From: JACRLW01 sp050181465
Lineage (GTDB): Bacteria; Planctomycetota; UBA1135; UBA2386
Direction: 5' to 3'
Assembly (NCBI GenBank): GCA_050181465.1
Contig: JBFXDD010000003.1
Coordinates: 161,296 to 225,295 of the forward strand
Length of the DNA stretch: 64,000 nucleotides
The notes under the pieces are model-generated. The model saw only the letters and a list, made by a program, of their open reading frames with translations, was not told the DNA's origin and searched no databases. The position numbers and the translations under genes were made by a program. Position 1 is the first letter of the stretch, and every line of letters starts with the position of its first letter. Shown here piece by piece: positions 35,368-44,024 of this stretch.

Positions 35368-36119
35368 AGTCTCGCATCATTCCCTGTCTGGACATCCGCG
35401 ACGGTCGCATCGTCAAGGGCGTTCGCTTCGCCGATCTGCGCGACGCCGGCGACCCGGTGCAGAGCGCGCAGCGATACGAGGCCGACGGCGCCGACGAGAT
35501 CGTCGTGCTCGACGTGTCGGCGACCGCCGAGGGGCGCTCCGCTGCGCTCCACACCATCGCCGCGATCCGAGCGGTTCTGTCGATCCCGCTGACCGTCGGC
35601 GGCGGCGTTCGGTCGATCGAGGATGCCGCCGCACTGCTGGAAGCCGGTGCCGACAAGGTCGCGGCGAACACCGCGGCGGTCCGCGATCCGGACCTGCTGA
35701 ACGCGATCAGCGCCCGCTTCGGTGTGCAGTGCACGGTGCTCGCGCTCGATGCGGCGGCCTCGGCCACACCCAGCGGTTACGAAGTCGTGGTCCACTCGGG
35801 GCGCGAGCGGACCGGTCTCGACGCGATCGAGTGGGCGAAGAACGCGGTCGCTCGGGGTGCGGGCGAGATCCTGCTCACGAGCCTCGATCGCGACGGCACG
35901 CGCAGCGGCTACGAACTCGGACTGCTGCGCGCGGTGAGCGCGGCCGTCCATGTGCCGGTGATCGCTTCGGGCGGTGCGGACACGGTGGAACACATGCTGG
36001 AAGCCTTCGCACACGGTGCAGACGCCGTGCTCGCGGCGTCGATCTTCCACGACGGCGACCGCACGGTGGCCGACGTCAAGCGCGATCTCGCCGCAGCCGG
36101 CGTGGCGGTGCGCTCATGA
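35361..36119 (+). CDS. hisF: Imidazole glycerol phosphate synthase, cyclase subunit
   Basis: 252 aa from the ATG at 35361, overlapping the hisH stop by 7 nt (ATGCTGA). A (beta-alpha)8 barrel that forms imidazole-glycerol phosphate and AICAR. Phosphate-binding and catalytic blocks are present: IIPCLDIRDGRIVKG (catalytic Asp), LTVGGGVRS, the ILLTSLDRDGT strand with the second catalytic Asp, and VIASGGADTVEHM. Cytoplasmic. Confidence 0.97.
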   Translation: MLKSRIIPCLDIRDGRIVKGVRFADLRDAGDPVQSAQRYEADGADEIVVLDVSATAEGRSAALHTIAAIRAVLSIPLTVGGGVRSIEDAAALLEAGADKVAANTAAVRDPDLLNAISARFGVQCTVLALDAAASATPSGYEVVVHSGRERTGLDAIEWAKNAVARGAGEILLTSLDRDGTRSGYELGLLRAVSAAVHVPVIASGGADTVEHMLEAFAHGADAVLAASIFHDGDRTVADVKRDLAAAGVAVRS

Positions 36120-37381
36120 TCGTGCCCTCGATCGATCTGATGGACGGTCACGCCGTGCAACTGATCGGCGGCCGCGAGAAGAAGCTCGATGCCGGCGATC
36201 CGCTGCCGATCGCCGAGCGCTTCGCGGTGGCCGGGGAGATCGCCGTCGTCGACCTCGATGCCGCGCTCGGCCGCGGCTCGAACGCGGCGGTCATCACCGA
36301 GCTGTGTCGCCGCTGGCCCTGTCGAGTCGGCGGCGGCATCCGCGATCTGGATAGCGCGCGGCAATGGCTGGATCGCGGCGCGACGAAGATCGTGCTCGGG
36401 ACCGCGGCATCGCCGGAGTTGCTCGAGAAGCTGCCGCGTGAGCGGGTGATCGCAGCACTCGACGCCGTGCACGGCGAGGTGGTCGATCGCGGCTGGACAC
36501 GGTCGACCGGCGTTCGGGTGACCGATCGCGTGCGCGAACTCGCGCCGCTCGTGAGCGGCTTCCTATTCACCTTCGTCGAACGCGAAGGACGACTCGGCGG
36601 CGGCCCACCGCTCGATGCCGTCCGCGAGTTGGTTGCACTCTCAGGCGACGCTCGCGTGACGATCGCCGGCGGCGTCACGACCGCCGCAGAGATCGCGCAG
36701 CTCGACGCGGCGGGCGCCGACGCGCAAGTGGGTATGGCGCTCTACGAGGGCCTGCTCGACCTCGGCGATGCGGTCGCCGCACCGATGCGCAGCGACCGCG
36801 ACGACGGCTTGTGGCCGATCGTCGTGGTCGATGAGCTCGGCACGGCGCTGGGACTCGTCTACGGCAATGCCGAAAGCGTGCGGGTTGCCGTGGCCGAGCG
36901 ACGCGGTGTGTACTGGTCGCGGCGCCGTGGGCTGTGGCGCAAGGGCGAGAGTTCGGGGGCGGTGCAGGAGCTGCTGCGAATCGAACTCGACTGCGATCGC
37001 GATGCGATGCAGTTCGTGGTCCGCTCGCAGGCCGGCTTCTGTCATCTGGGCACGTGGAGCTGCTTCGGTCCGCAGCGTGGCCTGGGCGCGCTCGCTTCGA
37101 CCTTGGCGCAGCGCGCCGCGCTCGCACCCCCGGGCAGCTACACCGCGCGACTCTTCGCCGATCCGAGTCTCCTGCGCAGCAAGCTGCTCGAGGAAGCCGG
37201 CGAACTCGCCGCGGCGGTGGATCCCGATCATGTCCGCGAGGAAGCCGCCGACCTGTTGTACTTCCTCCTGGCCCGCGCGACCGCCGCCGGAGTCGACCTG
37301 GCGTCGATCGCGGCGACGCTCGATGCCCGCAGTCGAAAGGTGAGCCGTCGCGGCGGCGAACGAAAGGACGCCGGCACATGA
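36116..37381 (+). CDS. hisAIE: Trifunctional HisA-HisI-HisE fusion
   Basis: 421 aa. Residues 1 to ~225 are HisA, the ProFAR isomerase barrel (PSIDLMDGHAVQLIGG with catalytic Asp, IAALDAVHGEVVDRGW with the second Asp, FTFVEREGRLGG with the Thr, QVGMALYEGLL). Residues ~235-330 are HisI, phosphoribosyl-AMP cyclohydrolase (WSRRRGLWRKGESSG, ELDCDRDAMQ, zinc-binding GFCHLGTWSCFG). Residues ~340-421 are HisE, phosphoribosyl-ATP pyrophosphohydrolase (KLLEEAGELAAAV, REEAADLLYFLL with MazG-type acidic residues). The order of reactions is HisE, HisI, HisA, so the fusion joins three consecutive steps. Starts inside the hisF stop; its own stop overlaps hisD. Confidence 0.93.
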   Translation: MIVPSIDLMDGHAVQLIGGREKKLDAGDPLPIAERFAVAGEIAVVDLDAALGRGSNAAVITELCRRWPCRVGGGIRDLDSARQWLDRGATKIVLGTAASPELLEKLPRERVIAALDAVHGEVVDRGWTRSTGVRVTDRVRELAPLVSGFLFTFVEREGRLGGGPPLDAVRELVALSGDARVTIAGGVTTAAEIAQLDAAGADAQVGMALYEGLLDLGDAVAAPMRSDRDDGLWPIVVVDELGTALGLVYGNAESVRVAVAERRGVYWSRRRGLWRKGESSGAVQELLRIELDCDRDAMQFVVRSQAGFCHLGTWSCFGPQRGLGALASTLAQRAALAPPGSYTARLFADPSLLRSKLLEEAGELAAAVDPDHVREEAADLLYFLLARATAAGVDLASIAATLDARSRKVSRRGGERKDAGT

Positions 37382-38652
37382 GCGGTGAACTCCTGCCCGT
37401 GGTTGCGAGCGAGTCCCTGCGAGCCGCCGCACTCGAACCGATCGACCCGGCGGCGATGGAAGTCGCGCGCGCGATCGTCGCGGACGTCCGGCGCGGCGGG
37501 ATCGCTGCGGCGCGCTCGCACGCGATTCGCCTCGGCGACCTGCGCGACGACGAGCCGCACTGGTTCGATCGCAGCGACCTCGAGCGCGCGCGCGCGCAAC
37601 TCGAGCCGACGGTCGAAGCGCTGCTCTCCCGCGTCGCCGCGCGCATCCGAAGCTTCGCGACGGCGCAGCGCGCGTGCTTGCAGTCGCTGCAGCTCGATCT
37701 CGGCGAGGTTGGAAGCGGGATGCGCGGCGGCCACGTCGTCGCGGCGGTCGAGCGTGCCGGGTGCTACGCGCCGGGCGGTCGGTATCCCCTGCCGTCGTCG
37801 ATCCTGATGACCGCGATCACCGCGCGCGTCGCCGGTGTGCACACAGTGCACGTGGCCTCGCCGCGCCCCTCCGCGCTCACGCTCGCGACGGCTGCGATCG
37901 CCGGAGCCGACGGCCTGCTCGCCATGGGCGGCGCGCAGGCACTCGCGGCACTCGTGCATGCGAAGGACGGCATCGGCGGCGCCGACGTGGTCGTCGGACC
38001 CGGCAATCGTTTCGTGACGGCGGCCAAGAAGCTGCTCGCCGGAGAGGTCGGCATCGACATGCTGGCTGGTCCGTCCGAACTCGTCGTCCTGGCCGATGAC
38101 TCCGCGGATCCCGCGACCATCGCCGCCGACCTCATCGCTCAGGCCGAACACGACCCGCACGCGCGCACGATTCTGATCGCGCGCGGGGCACCGAGTCTCG
38201 TGGCGAGGGTGCGCGAGCAACTCGAGCGGCAACTCCGCGATCTACCGACCGCGGCGATCGCACGGGAATCGCTGGCTGCCGGCGCCGCCACCGTGGTCGA
38301 TTCGACCGCCGCGATGATCGCTCTGTGCGACCATCTGGCCCCCGAGCATCTGCAGGTCATGCTCGCAGACGCGAAGGCCGTCGCGCCACGCCTCCGCCAC
38401 TACGGCGGTCTGTTCTTCGGCGCGGCCGGCGCCGAGGTCTTCGGTGACTACGGCCTCGGCCCGAACCACGTCCTGCCGACCGGCGGCACGGCGCGCCAAT
38501 CCGGCGGTCTGTCCGTCTTCACCTTCCTGCGCATCCGCACCTTCCTGGAACTGGATCGCGTCCCCCCCGGCTTGATCGAGGACACCGCGGCGCTCGCCCG
38601 ACTGGAAGGTCTCGAAGGCCATGCGCGCGCGGCGGAGCTGCGGCGCGAGTGA
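37378..38652 (+). CDS. hisD: Histidinol dehydrogenase
   Basis: 424 aa. Oxidises histidinol to histidine with two NAD+, the last step of the pathway. Family blocks: RAGCYAPGGRYPLPSS-like segment, GADVVVGPGNRFV, AGPSELVVLADDSADPATIA, the catalytic region AQAEHDPHARTILI, CDHLAPEHLQVML and GPNHVLPTGGTARQSGGLSV. The ATG overlaps the hisAIE stop (ATGA). Last gene of the operon; an 80-nt spacer follows. Confidence 0.95.
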   Translation: MSGELLPVVASESLRAAALEPIDPAAMEVARAIVADVRRGGIAAARSHAIRLGDLRDDEPHWFDRSDLERARAQLEPTVEALLSRVAARIRSFATAQRACLQSLQLDLGEVGSGMRGGHVVAAVERAGCYAPGGRYPLPSSILMTAITARVAGVHTVHVASPRPSALTLATAAIAGADGLLAMGGAQALAALVHAKDGIGGADVVVGPGNRFVTAAKKLLAGEVGIDMLAGPSELVVLADDSADPATIAADLIAQAEHDPHARTILIARGAPSLVARVREQLERQLRDLPTAAIARESLAAGAATVVDSTAAMIALCDHLAPEHLQVMLADAKAVAPRLRHYGGLFFGAAGAEVFGDYGLGPNHVLPTGGTARQSGGLSVFTFLRIRTFLELDRVPPGLIEDTAALARLEGLEGHARAAELRRE

Positions 38653-38731
38653 TGTGCGCTGGCAGCATGACGCCTGCCGCCTGGGATCGCGAGTCGCGGC
38701 GTGCCACACTCTGAGGCGCGCCCTCGACTCG

Positions 38732-39312
38732 ATGACCACGTCCACGCCACCCACCGGCCGCTTCGCCGAACTGCGTCGCGCGCTCCGGCGATTCGCCGAG
38801 GTCTACGGCTGGGTCGCACGCGAGCAGATCGCGAAGCGGCGGCGACGTTCGCTCGCGATCGTCATGCTGAGTTCGCTCGGCCCGCTGGCGCAGGGTGCGA
38901 CCATCGGCGCGATCCTGACGGTGTTCGGGATGCTCGGTGCGAGTTCGCAAGGCGACAGCTCGGGTCTACTCGCCGGCCTCGCCGGTCGCCCCGCACTCGC
39001 GCTGCCGCTCCTGGGCGCGGTCGTGCTCGTGCTCAACGCCGCCGGGAGTTGGGCGAGCTTTCGCGCCGCGAAGTTGGCCCGTGCGATGGCTCGCGAGTTT
39101 CACGTCTTCGTGCAGCAGGCGACGTTTCGCGCTCTTGTGAACAGCGACGCGTCGCGCACGCCGCCGCTCGACGAGACAACCTTCAAGAACGGTGCGTCGC
39201 GCAACCCGATCCTCTGCGGCAAGGCGGTCGAATCCCTGCTCGGACTCGCGGAGCCGATGTGGCTGCTGATCGTGGCATCGGTGATCCTTCTCACTGTTCA
39301 CCCGCTGCTCGC
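38732..39312 (+). CDS. ABC-transporter-like membrane protein, 3' part lost in gap
   Basis: About 193 residues before the gap. Three hydrophobic segments (LSSLGPLAQGATIGAILTVF, ALPLLGAVVLVLNAAGSW, MWLLIVASVILLTVHPLL) with an intervening AREFHVFVQQATFRALVNSD cytoplasmic loop look like the exporter-type transmembrane domain. The in-frame fragment right of the gap may be its C terminus. 79 nt downstream of hisD, so read-through is possible. Confidence 0.55.
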
Positions 39313-39412
39313 NNNNNNNNNNNNNNNNNNNNNNNNNNNNNNNNNNNNNNNNNNNNNNNNNNNNNNNNNNNNNNNNNNNNNNNNNNNNNNNNNNNNNNNN
39401 NNNNNNNNNNNN
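39313..39412. other. Scaffold gap, 100 N
   Basis: Exactly 100 N, probably a placeholder of unknown true size. Frame continuity across it is therefore not informative. Confidence 0.99.
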
Positions 39413-39841
39413 CTGTTCCAATCGTCGTGCGAGTCGCTCGCCTCGATGTCCGTCCGCGAGCAGCTACCGCTCGGTATGGATACCCCGCTCGATTCCGCCG
39501 CGTGGCAGCACGCGAGCGAGGATCTTCGTGCCGCCTGCTTGATCGCCTCATGCGCGCTCGATCCGCGCCCGTTCCTGTTCCTCGACATCCGCACCTTTCG
39601 ACTGACGAGCCAGGACTTCGCCGAGCGGGCGCTCGCGCGACTCCGGGACCGCTTCGTGTTCCTGGTGGTCTACGGCGGCGCCACGCCGGTTCGCGCCGTG
39701 GACAGCGTCGTGATCTGTCAGAACGGTGTGCTCGGGCCGGTGCTGTCGGTGCGTGAGTACGGCGAGCAGCGGCGCAACACGAACCGCGAACGACCCGGCC
39801 CCGCGCGAAGCGACGGCGCGACGGAACTCCTGGGGGCGTGA
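39413..39841 (+). CDS. Degenerate ABC-ATPase-like C-terminal fragment
   Basis: 142 residues after the gap. ASCALDPRPFLFLDIRTFRL resembles a signature-to-Walker-B segment (hydrophobic run plus Asp), but the Walker B Glu is Ile and no clear ABC signature is seen. FVFLVVYGGATPVRAVDSVV resembles the switch region, with Gly where His is expected. It is plausibly the C terminus of the interrupted transporter, with a decayed or non-hydrolytic nucleotide-binding domain. Low certainty. Confidence 0.4.
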   Translation: MFQSSCESLASMSVREQLPLGMDTPLDSAAWQHASEDLRAACLIASCALDPRPFLFLDIRTFRLTSQDFAERALARLRDRFVFLVVYGGATPVRAVDSVVICQNGVLGPVLSVREYGEQRRNTNRERPGPARSDGATELLGA

Positions 39842-39847
39842 GGGTCT

Positions 39848-41086
39848 GTGATGGTCGATCTCGAAGCCACGACGGCATTCCTTCACCGCCTCGATCTCGG
39901 CCACATGGCCCGCCGGGGCAGCGACTACTGCTCATCGGAACTGTCGCCGCTGCGCTTGGGGCGCGCCCTGGATCAGCTCGACGTCACCTTCGACTTCGAC
40001 TTCGAGCGACTCGAACGCGTTCAGAGCGACCTGGCCGCGATCGACCGCGGCACCGCGCTCCGCACGATCGCGGAGCACGTCGTCGCCGGCGCGGTCGATT
40101 GGACCACTCGTCATCTGCGCATCCTGCGCTTCCTGCAGCGGACCGCGTTCAACAGCTTCCTCCAGCCGATGAATCGCGCGAAGCGGCCGGTCTACGACGC
40201 GCTGACTTTGCTGCATCTGAACGAGATGCGCTGCGGTCACGTCGCCCGAGTGGCGATCGATCTCTTCCAGACACTGGGTTGTCGAGGTCGAGTCGTGCAG
40301 CTCGGTGGACACATCGTCGCCGAAGTGGAGTACGACGGCGGCTGGCACCTCATCGATGCGGACCTCTTCGATGCCGGTGAGACCCCCAGGAACGCGGACG
40401 GTTCGATCCCGTCGCTGGCGGAACTCTCCCTCGATCCCTTTCGCGTCGACGCACTCGCCCATCACTTCTACATGACGTTTCAGTGCGTCGCGAAGATCGG
40501 GGGAGCCGCATATCCCTCGTATCACTACTTCGGTGAAGCTGCTTACGGCAACTCGAAGCCGAGCTACTCCTACAAGGTGGTGAGAAGCGGTGACGAGCGC
40601 ACGGGAGAGGACTGGACCAGAGTCGAGACCAAGCCGGCAACCGAGATTCGGCTGGGACCGATCCCACTCCTGCGCCAACCCGGCGCGCCGCTCATCGACC
40701 GCGTGGAGATTCACGAGGAGTCGAACGGCCGCGGTCATCGAATCGGCTGGCGCAACGCGTCGGATCCCGACGGTGATCTCGCGCAGTACCGCGTTCTCGT
40801 CGGGACGTGTTCGAGAGGTTGGAATCACCAGACGTCGATGGTTCAAGGCAGCGCGGCCCCCTATCGCCATGAGCTGGGTCCCTGGCGAACCGAATGGTAC
40901 GAGCGACTGATGGAGCGGCCGCCGTCCGACGCCGGTGAGTTCGTGGTCACCGAGCCGCAGCTCTGGCTGCCCGCCACGACACGCGACTGCTTCGTGACGA
41001 TCTGGAGTGAAGGTCGCCACGGTCTCGCGGCGGGCAAGTCGCTCTGGCTGCCCTCCGACGAACTTCGGCTGCCCTCGCTGAGCTGA
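39848..41086 (+). CDS. Transglutaminase-like (papain-fold) protein of unknown role
   Basis: 412 aa from the GTG at 39848, or 411 from the ATG at 39851. A Cys-His-Asp triad is visible in order: LNEMRCGHVARVAIDLFQTL (Cys), QLGGHIVAEVEYDGGWHL (His) and LIDADLFDAG (Asp). This is the layout of transglutaminase-like proteases and amidases. Flanking regions are all-beta at the C terminus with several WxxxW-type segments. No signal peptide. It starts 6 nt after the ABC fragment and could share its transcript; it is convergent with the TIR-protein gene with only one nucleotide between stops. Substrate unknown. Confidence 0.6.
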   Translation: MMVDLEATTAFLHRLDLGHMARRGSDYCSSELSPLRLGRALDQLDVTFDFDFERLERVQSDLAAIDRGTALRTIAEHVVAGAVDWTTRHLRILRFLQRTAFNSFLQPMNRAKRPVYDALTLLHLNEMRCGHVARVAIDLFQTLGCRGRVVQLGGHIVAEVEYDGGWHLIDADLFDAGETPRNADGSIPSLAELSLDPFRVDALAHHFYMTFQCVAKIGGAAYPSYHYFGEAAYGNSKPSYSYKVVRSGDERTGEDWTRVETKPATEIRLGPIPLLRQPGAPLIDRVEIHEESNGRGHRIGWRNASDPDGDLAQYRVLVGTCSRGWNHQTSMVQGSAAPYRHELGPWRTEWYERLMERPPSDAGEFVVTEPQLWLPATTRDCFVTIWSEGRHGLAAGKSLWLPSDELRLPSLS

Positions 41087-41087
41087 C

Positions 41088-42059
41088 TCAAGCCTTGGGC
41101 AAACCCATCAGCGACCGCCCGAGTTCGCCCTTGCCCATCGTCACGCGACCTTGCACGAAGCGCGGCTCGTCGAGGACGTTGCGTGCCGTGTGCCCCTGCC
41201 ACCAGCCCTCGAGCAGCACGCCGCTGGAGCCTTTACGGCGCATGACCACGCTGCCGCAGATCCGCACTTCGCGCGCACTCCAGTATGACAACGCGAGCCA
41301 GCCGTCGGCGGACACCACGCCCTCCATCGGGTAGTAGCGCTCGTCTTCGTCGGCATCGAGCAAACCGTCGATGCCGCCCTTGGCACTGGTGCCGATGAAG
41401 CGGATGCGACTGTCGGTGGTCCAGCACTCGAGCGTGTCGGTTTCGAACGCGGTCTCGGTGCCGTCCTCGCTCACCTCCGTCCACATCGCGGTCCAGTTGC
41501 CGGACAGTTGCTCGGCGGCGTGACGATCATGGAAGTGATCGTGAAACAGCGCGCGAGCGAGCGAGCTGCGTCGCTCGGTCGCCACCGCCGCGAGATAGCG
41601 CTCGATCGGCACCCGCCACGATTCGAGGATGAAGTCTTCGAGCGGTCGACCGGTCATCCGCAGCATCAGCTCGCGAACCAGCTTCTCGACACCGCTCCGC
41701 TTGTCGCCTTCGAACCACTGCTTGTTGCGGAACACCTCGTGGAGCCCGCGCTCGTTCATGAAGAAGGTCACCGGAATCACCTCCTTGCTCTGACCCTCGG
41801 CGAGACCGCTCTCCCAGACCAGCCACGGCCGTTCGTTCGATCCCGGCGTCAGAAGCACGAGGATCATCGTGGACTCGCGCACCTTCTGATGCACGAGCCG
41901 TCGCCAATCGCCCGGCCCCATGCCGCCGCCCATGCGGTCATCACTCGAATACCACGGTCGCACCCGCGTCGCCGTGATGCTGTAGATCAGTTCCTGCCAG
42001 GCGAGAGCGAGCGCCCGATCCTCATGGGCGTGGCTGATGAAGATCGCGAGTTCGTCCAT
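41088..42059 (-). CDS. TIR-domain protein with C-terminal beta-rich domain
   Basis: 323 aa from the ATG at 42059; in-frame sequence further upstream is Arg-rich and noncoding. Residues 1 to ~145 are a TIR domain: DELAIFISHAHEDRALALAW, MILVLLTPGSNERPWLVWES, with Glu83 (WLVWESG) in the position of the NADase catalytic Glu. Residues ~150-180 are linker. Residues ~190-310 form an unrecognised beta-rich domain (GNWTAMWTEV, GTETAFETDTLECWTT, DGWLALSYWSAREVRICGSV). Bacterial TIR proteins often hydrolyse NAD+ or make signalling nucleotides in anti-phage defence; a role in signalling is also possible. No known defence partner lies beside it. Confidence 0.75.
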   Translation of the reverse strand: MDELAIFISHAHEDRALALAWQELIYSITATRVRPWYSSDDRMGGGMGPGDWRRLVHQKVRESTMILVLLTPGSNERPWLVWESGLAEGQSKEVIPVTFFMNERGLHEVFRNKQWFEGDKRSGVEKLVRELMLRMTGRPLEDFILESWRVPIERYLAAVATERRSSLARALFHDHFHDRHAAEQLSGNWTAMWTEVSEDGTETAFETDTLECWTTDSRIRFIGTSAKGGIDGLLDADEDERYYPMEGVVSADGWLALSYWSAREVRICGSVVMRRKGSSGVLLEGWWQGHTARNVLDEPRFVQGRVTMGKGELGRSLMGLPKA

Positions 42060-42198
42060 GGCGGCCCCGAAGTTGCCCAAGCGGCGCCGCCCGCGCGACG
42101 GTCTCGATGAATTTCTCCCGAAGAATGACATCGCGGTCGTGACTCCGGGTGTTCTGCCGTCCCCCCGGCAGGACAGGATCACCCTCCGAAAGCCACAC

Positions 42199-43215
42199 AT
42201 GAACGCTCGACCTTTCGCATCCACGAACCTGGCCGGCGCTGCCGCGGTAGCGCTCTCGGTCCTCGCTCTCGCCACCGACGCCGCGACGCAAGACTCGGTG
42301 CGCATCACGGAAGTCTTGCCCGACCCGGTCGGCACCAACTCCGGTCGTCAGATCATCGAGATCACCAACGACCGCAACCTCCCGGTCGACCTCACCGGCT
42401 GGCATCTCTCGATCGGTGCAGTCATGCTCGCCTTGCCGCCGGTCGTTCTGCCGCCGGGCCAATACAGCCGCATCTTCCCCAACGCCGCCGGTTCGACGAC
42501 CGTCGCCGACATCTACCTGCCGACCGCGCCCGACCTCACGCCGAACGACACCGTCGGGCTGTGGTCGAGCGGCAATCCGAACGACCCGAATGCCTCGATC
42601 GATTTCCTGAGCTACGGCGCCGGCACCGCACTCGCCGGCGGAGCCATCGCCGCCGGCCAATGGCCTTCGCTCTTTGAGACCATCCCGACTCCAAGCGAGG
42701 GCTACTCGATCGCGCACTTCGGCATCGGTGCGTTCCTGAGTCAGAACGAACCCTCGGCGTTCTATCTCGACGGCAATCCCACCCTCGGCTTTCAGAACGA
42801 CCCGGCGATGATCTTCGCGGCGAACCGCGGTTGCCCGGGAGTGGTCTTCGCCCCGAGCCTGGGACTCGCGCGAGAAGAGAGTCGTCCGTGGCTCGGCGAG
42901 AACTTCGAACTCGACGCTTACAACCTTTCGCCAGGGGGAACCCACGCAGTCTTCGTACTCGGCCTTGCCCCGACACCGCCGGTCTTCCTCGACTCCATCG
43001 GGATGCCCGGCTGCGCACTCCACGTCCGGGTCGACGCAACCGCGACCGTCCGCATCTTCGGCGACACCGCGACCCTGGCGATGGCGATCCCCCTGATGCC
43101 CGGGCTCCGCGGCAGCACCCTCTACGCCCAAGCCTTCGTGCCCTGGTCGCCAGCGCCCAATCCCATCGGCGCCTACATGACCAACGAAGTGCGAGCGATC
43201 TTCGGCTGGCGCTGA
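42199..43215 (+). CDS. Secreted lamin-tail-domain protein
   Basis: 338 aa from the ATG at 42199. A signal sequence (AAAVALSVLALATDAATQ) precedes a lamin-tail-like beta-sandwich: VRITEVLPDPVGTNSGRQII, EITNDRNLPVDLTGWHLSIG. The C-terminal part shows the shared module (SIGMPGC then LRGSTLYAQAFV). LTD domains occur in secreted nucleases and adhesins, but no nuclease motif is present. Predicted surface or exported protein. Confidence 0.8.
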   Translation: MNARPFASTNLAGAAAVALSVLALATDAATQDSVRITEVLPDPVGTNSGRQIIEITNDRNLPVDLTGWHLSIGAVMLALPPVVLPPGQYSRIFPNAAGSTTVADIYLPTAPDLTPNDTVGLWSSGNPNDPNASIDFLSYGAGTALAGGAIAAGQWPSLFETIPTPSEGYSIAHFGIGAFLSQNEPSAFYLDGNPTLGFQNDPAMIFAANRGCPGVVFAPSLGLAREESRPWLGENFELDAYNLSPGGTHAVFVLGLAPTPPVFLDSIGMPGCALHVRVDATATVRIFGDTATLAMAIPLMPGLRGSTLYAQAFVPWSPAPNPIGAYMTNEVRAIFGWR

Positions 43216-43268
43216 GTCGAGGCGGCGGACGGGAACTCGGGCGCGGTTCCCGCTACCCTTTCCGCCCC

Positions 43269-44024
43269 ATGCAGACCGGCCTGCGCAAGCTGCTGTTGAG
43301 CTCGCTCGTTCTGGCGTTCTGCGGCCAGACCGCGATGGTCTACCTCGACCCGACGGCCGACCGCACGCCGCCCTTGAGCGAACTCGCCCTCGCGGGCCGA
43401 AAGCTCTGGCACGAGAAGAACTGTCAGGTCTGTCACCAGATCTACGGCTTCGGCGGCTTCCTCGGCCCCGACCTCACGAACGCCGCCCCCCGCCTGACCC
43501 GCACGCGGCTCGACGAGATCCTCACCAAAGGCAACGGTCAGATGCCGGCCTTCGGACTCAACGCCCAGCAGATCGACTCGATCGCGGCGTTCCTGGCCGA
43601 GCTCGACAAGACCGGCGTAGGCGTCGCGCAGAAGCAATCGCGCGTCGATCCGGCGAAGGTGTATGCCGCGATCGAGCAACGGCTGCCGCCGGCCGAAGTC
43701 GCGAGCGCGGAGCACGCCGGACTGGCGACCTTCCGCAGCTTGTGTGCGGCGTGTCATGTCCCGCTGCAGTCAACGGCGCTGGGTCAACTCACCGCGCCGG
43801 ACCTGACGACGGCGATCACGCGCCTTGGGGAGGACGCGGTGCGCCAGACGATCCAAGCCGGCCGAGTGGAGCGCGGCATGCCGGCCTGGAACCTGCCGGC
43901 ACAACAGCTCGAGGAGATCAGCGCGCTGCTGCGCTGGCTCACCAAGGAACGTGCGGCACTCGCCGAGGCCGTGCCAGAGACCACCACCGACCATGGCCTG
44001 CCGTGGTGGGAGTTCGCCCGATGA
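43269..44024 (+). CDS. Membrane-anchored diheme cytochrome c, NorC-like
   Basis: 251 aa. An N-terminal helix (LLLSSLVLAFCGQTAMVYL) is followed by two cytochrome c domains: CQVCHQIYGFGGFLGPDL, then a possible Met ligand in GQMPAFGLNAQQI, and later LCAACHVPLQ with GMPAWNLPAQQ. The first resembles NorC (CxxCH-xxxGxGxxxGPD). It overlaps the next gene's ATG by 4 nt, so it is very probably the electron-donor subunit of the heme-copper-type protein that follows. Not a duplicate of norC at 12.5 kb, from which it differs throughout. Confidence 0.85.
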   Translation: MQTGLRKLLLSSLVLAFCGQTAMVYLDPTADRTPPLSELALAGRKLWHEKNCQVCHQIYGFGGFLGPDLTNAAPRLTRTRLDEILTKGNGQMPAFGLNAQQIDSIAAFLAELDKTGVGVAQKQSRVDPAKVYAAIEQRLPPAEVASAEHAGLATFRSLCAACHVPLQSTALGQLTAPDLTTAITRLGEDAVRQTIQAGRVERGMPAWNLPAQQLEEISALLRWLTKERAALAEAVPETTTDHGLPWWEFAR

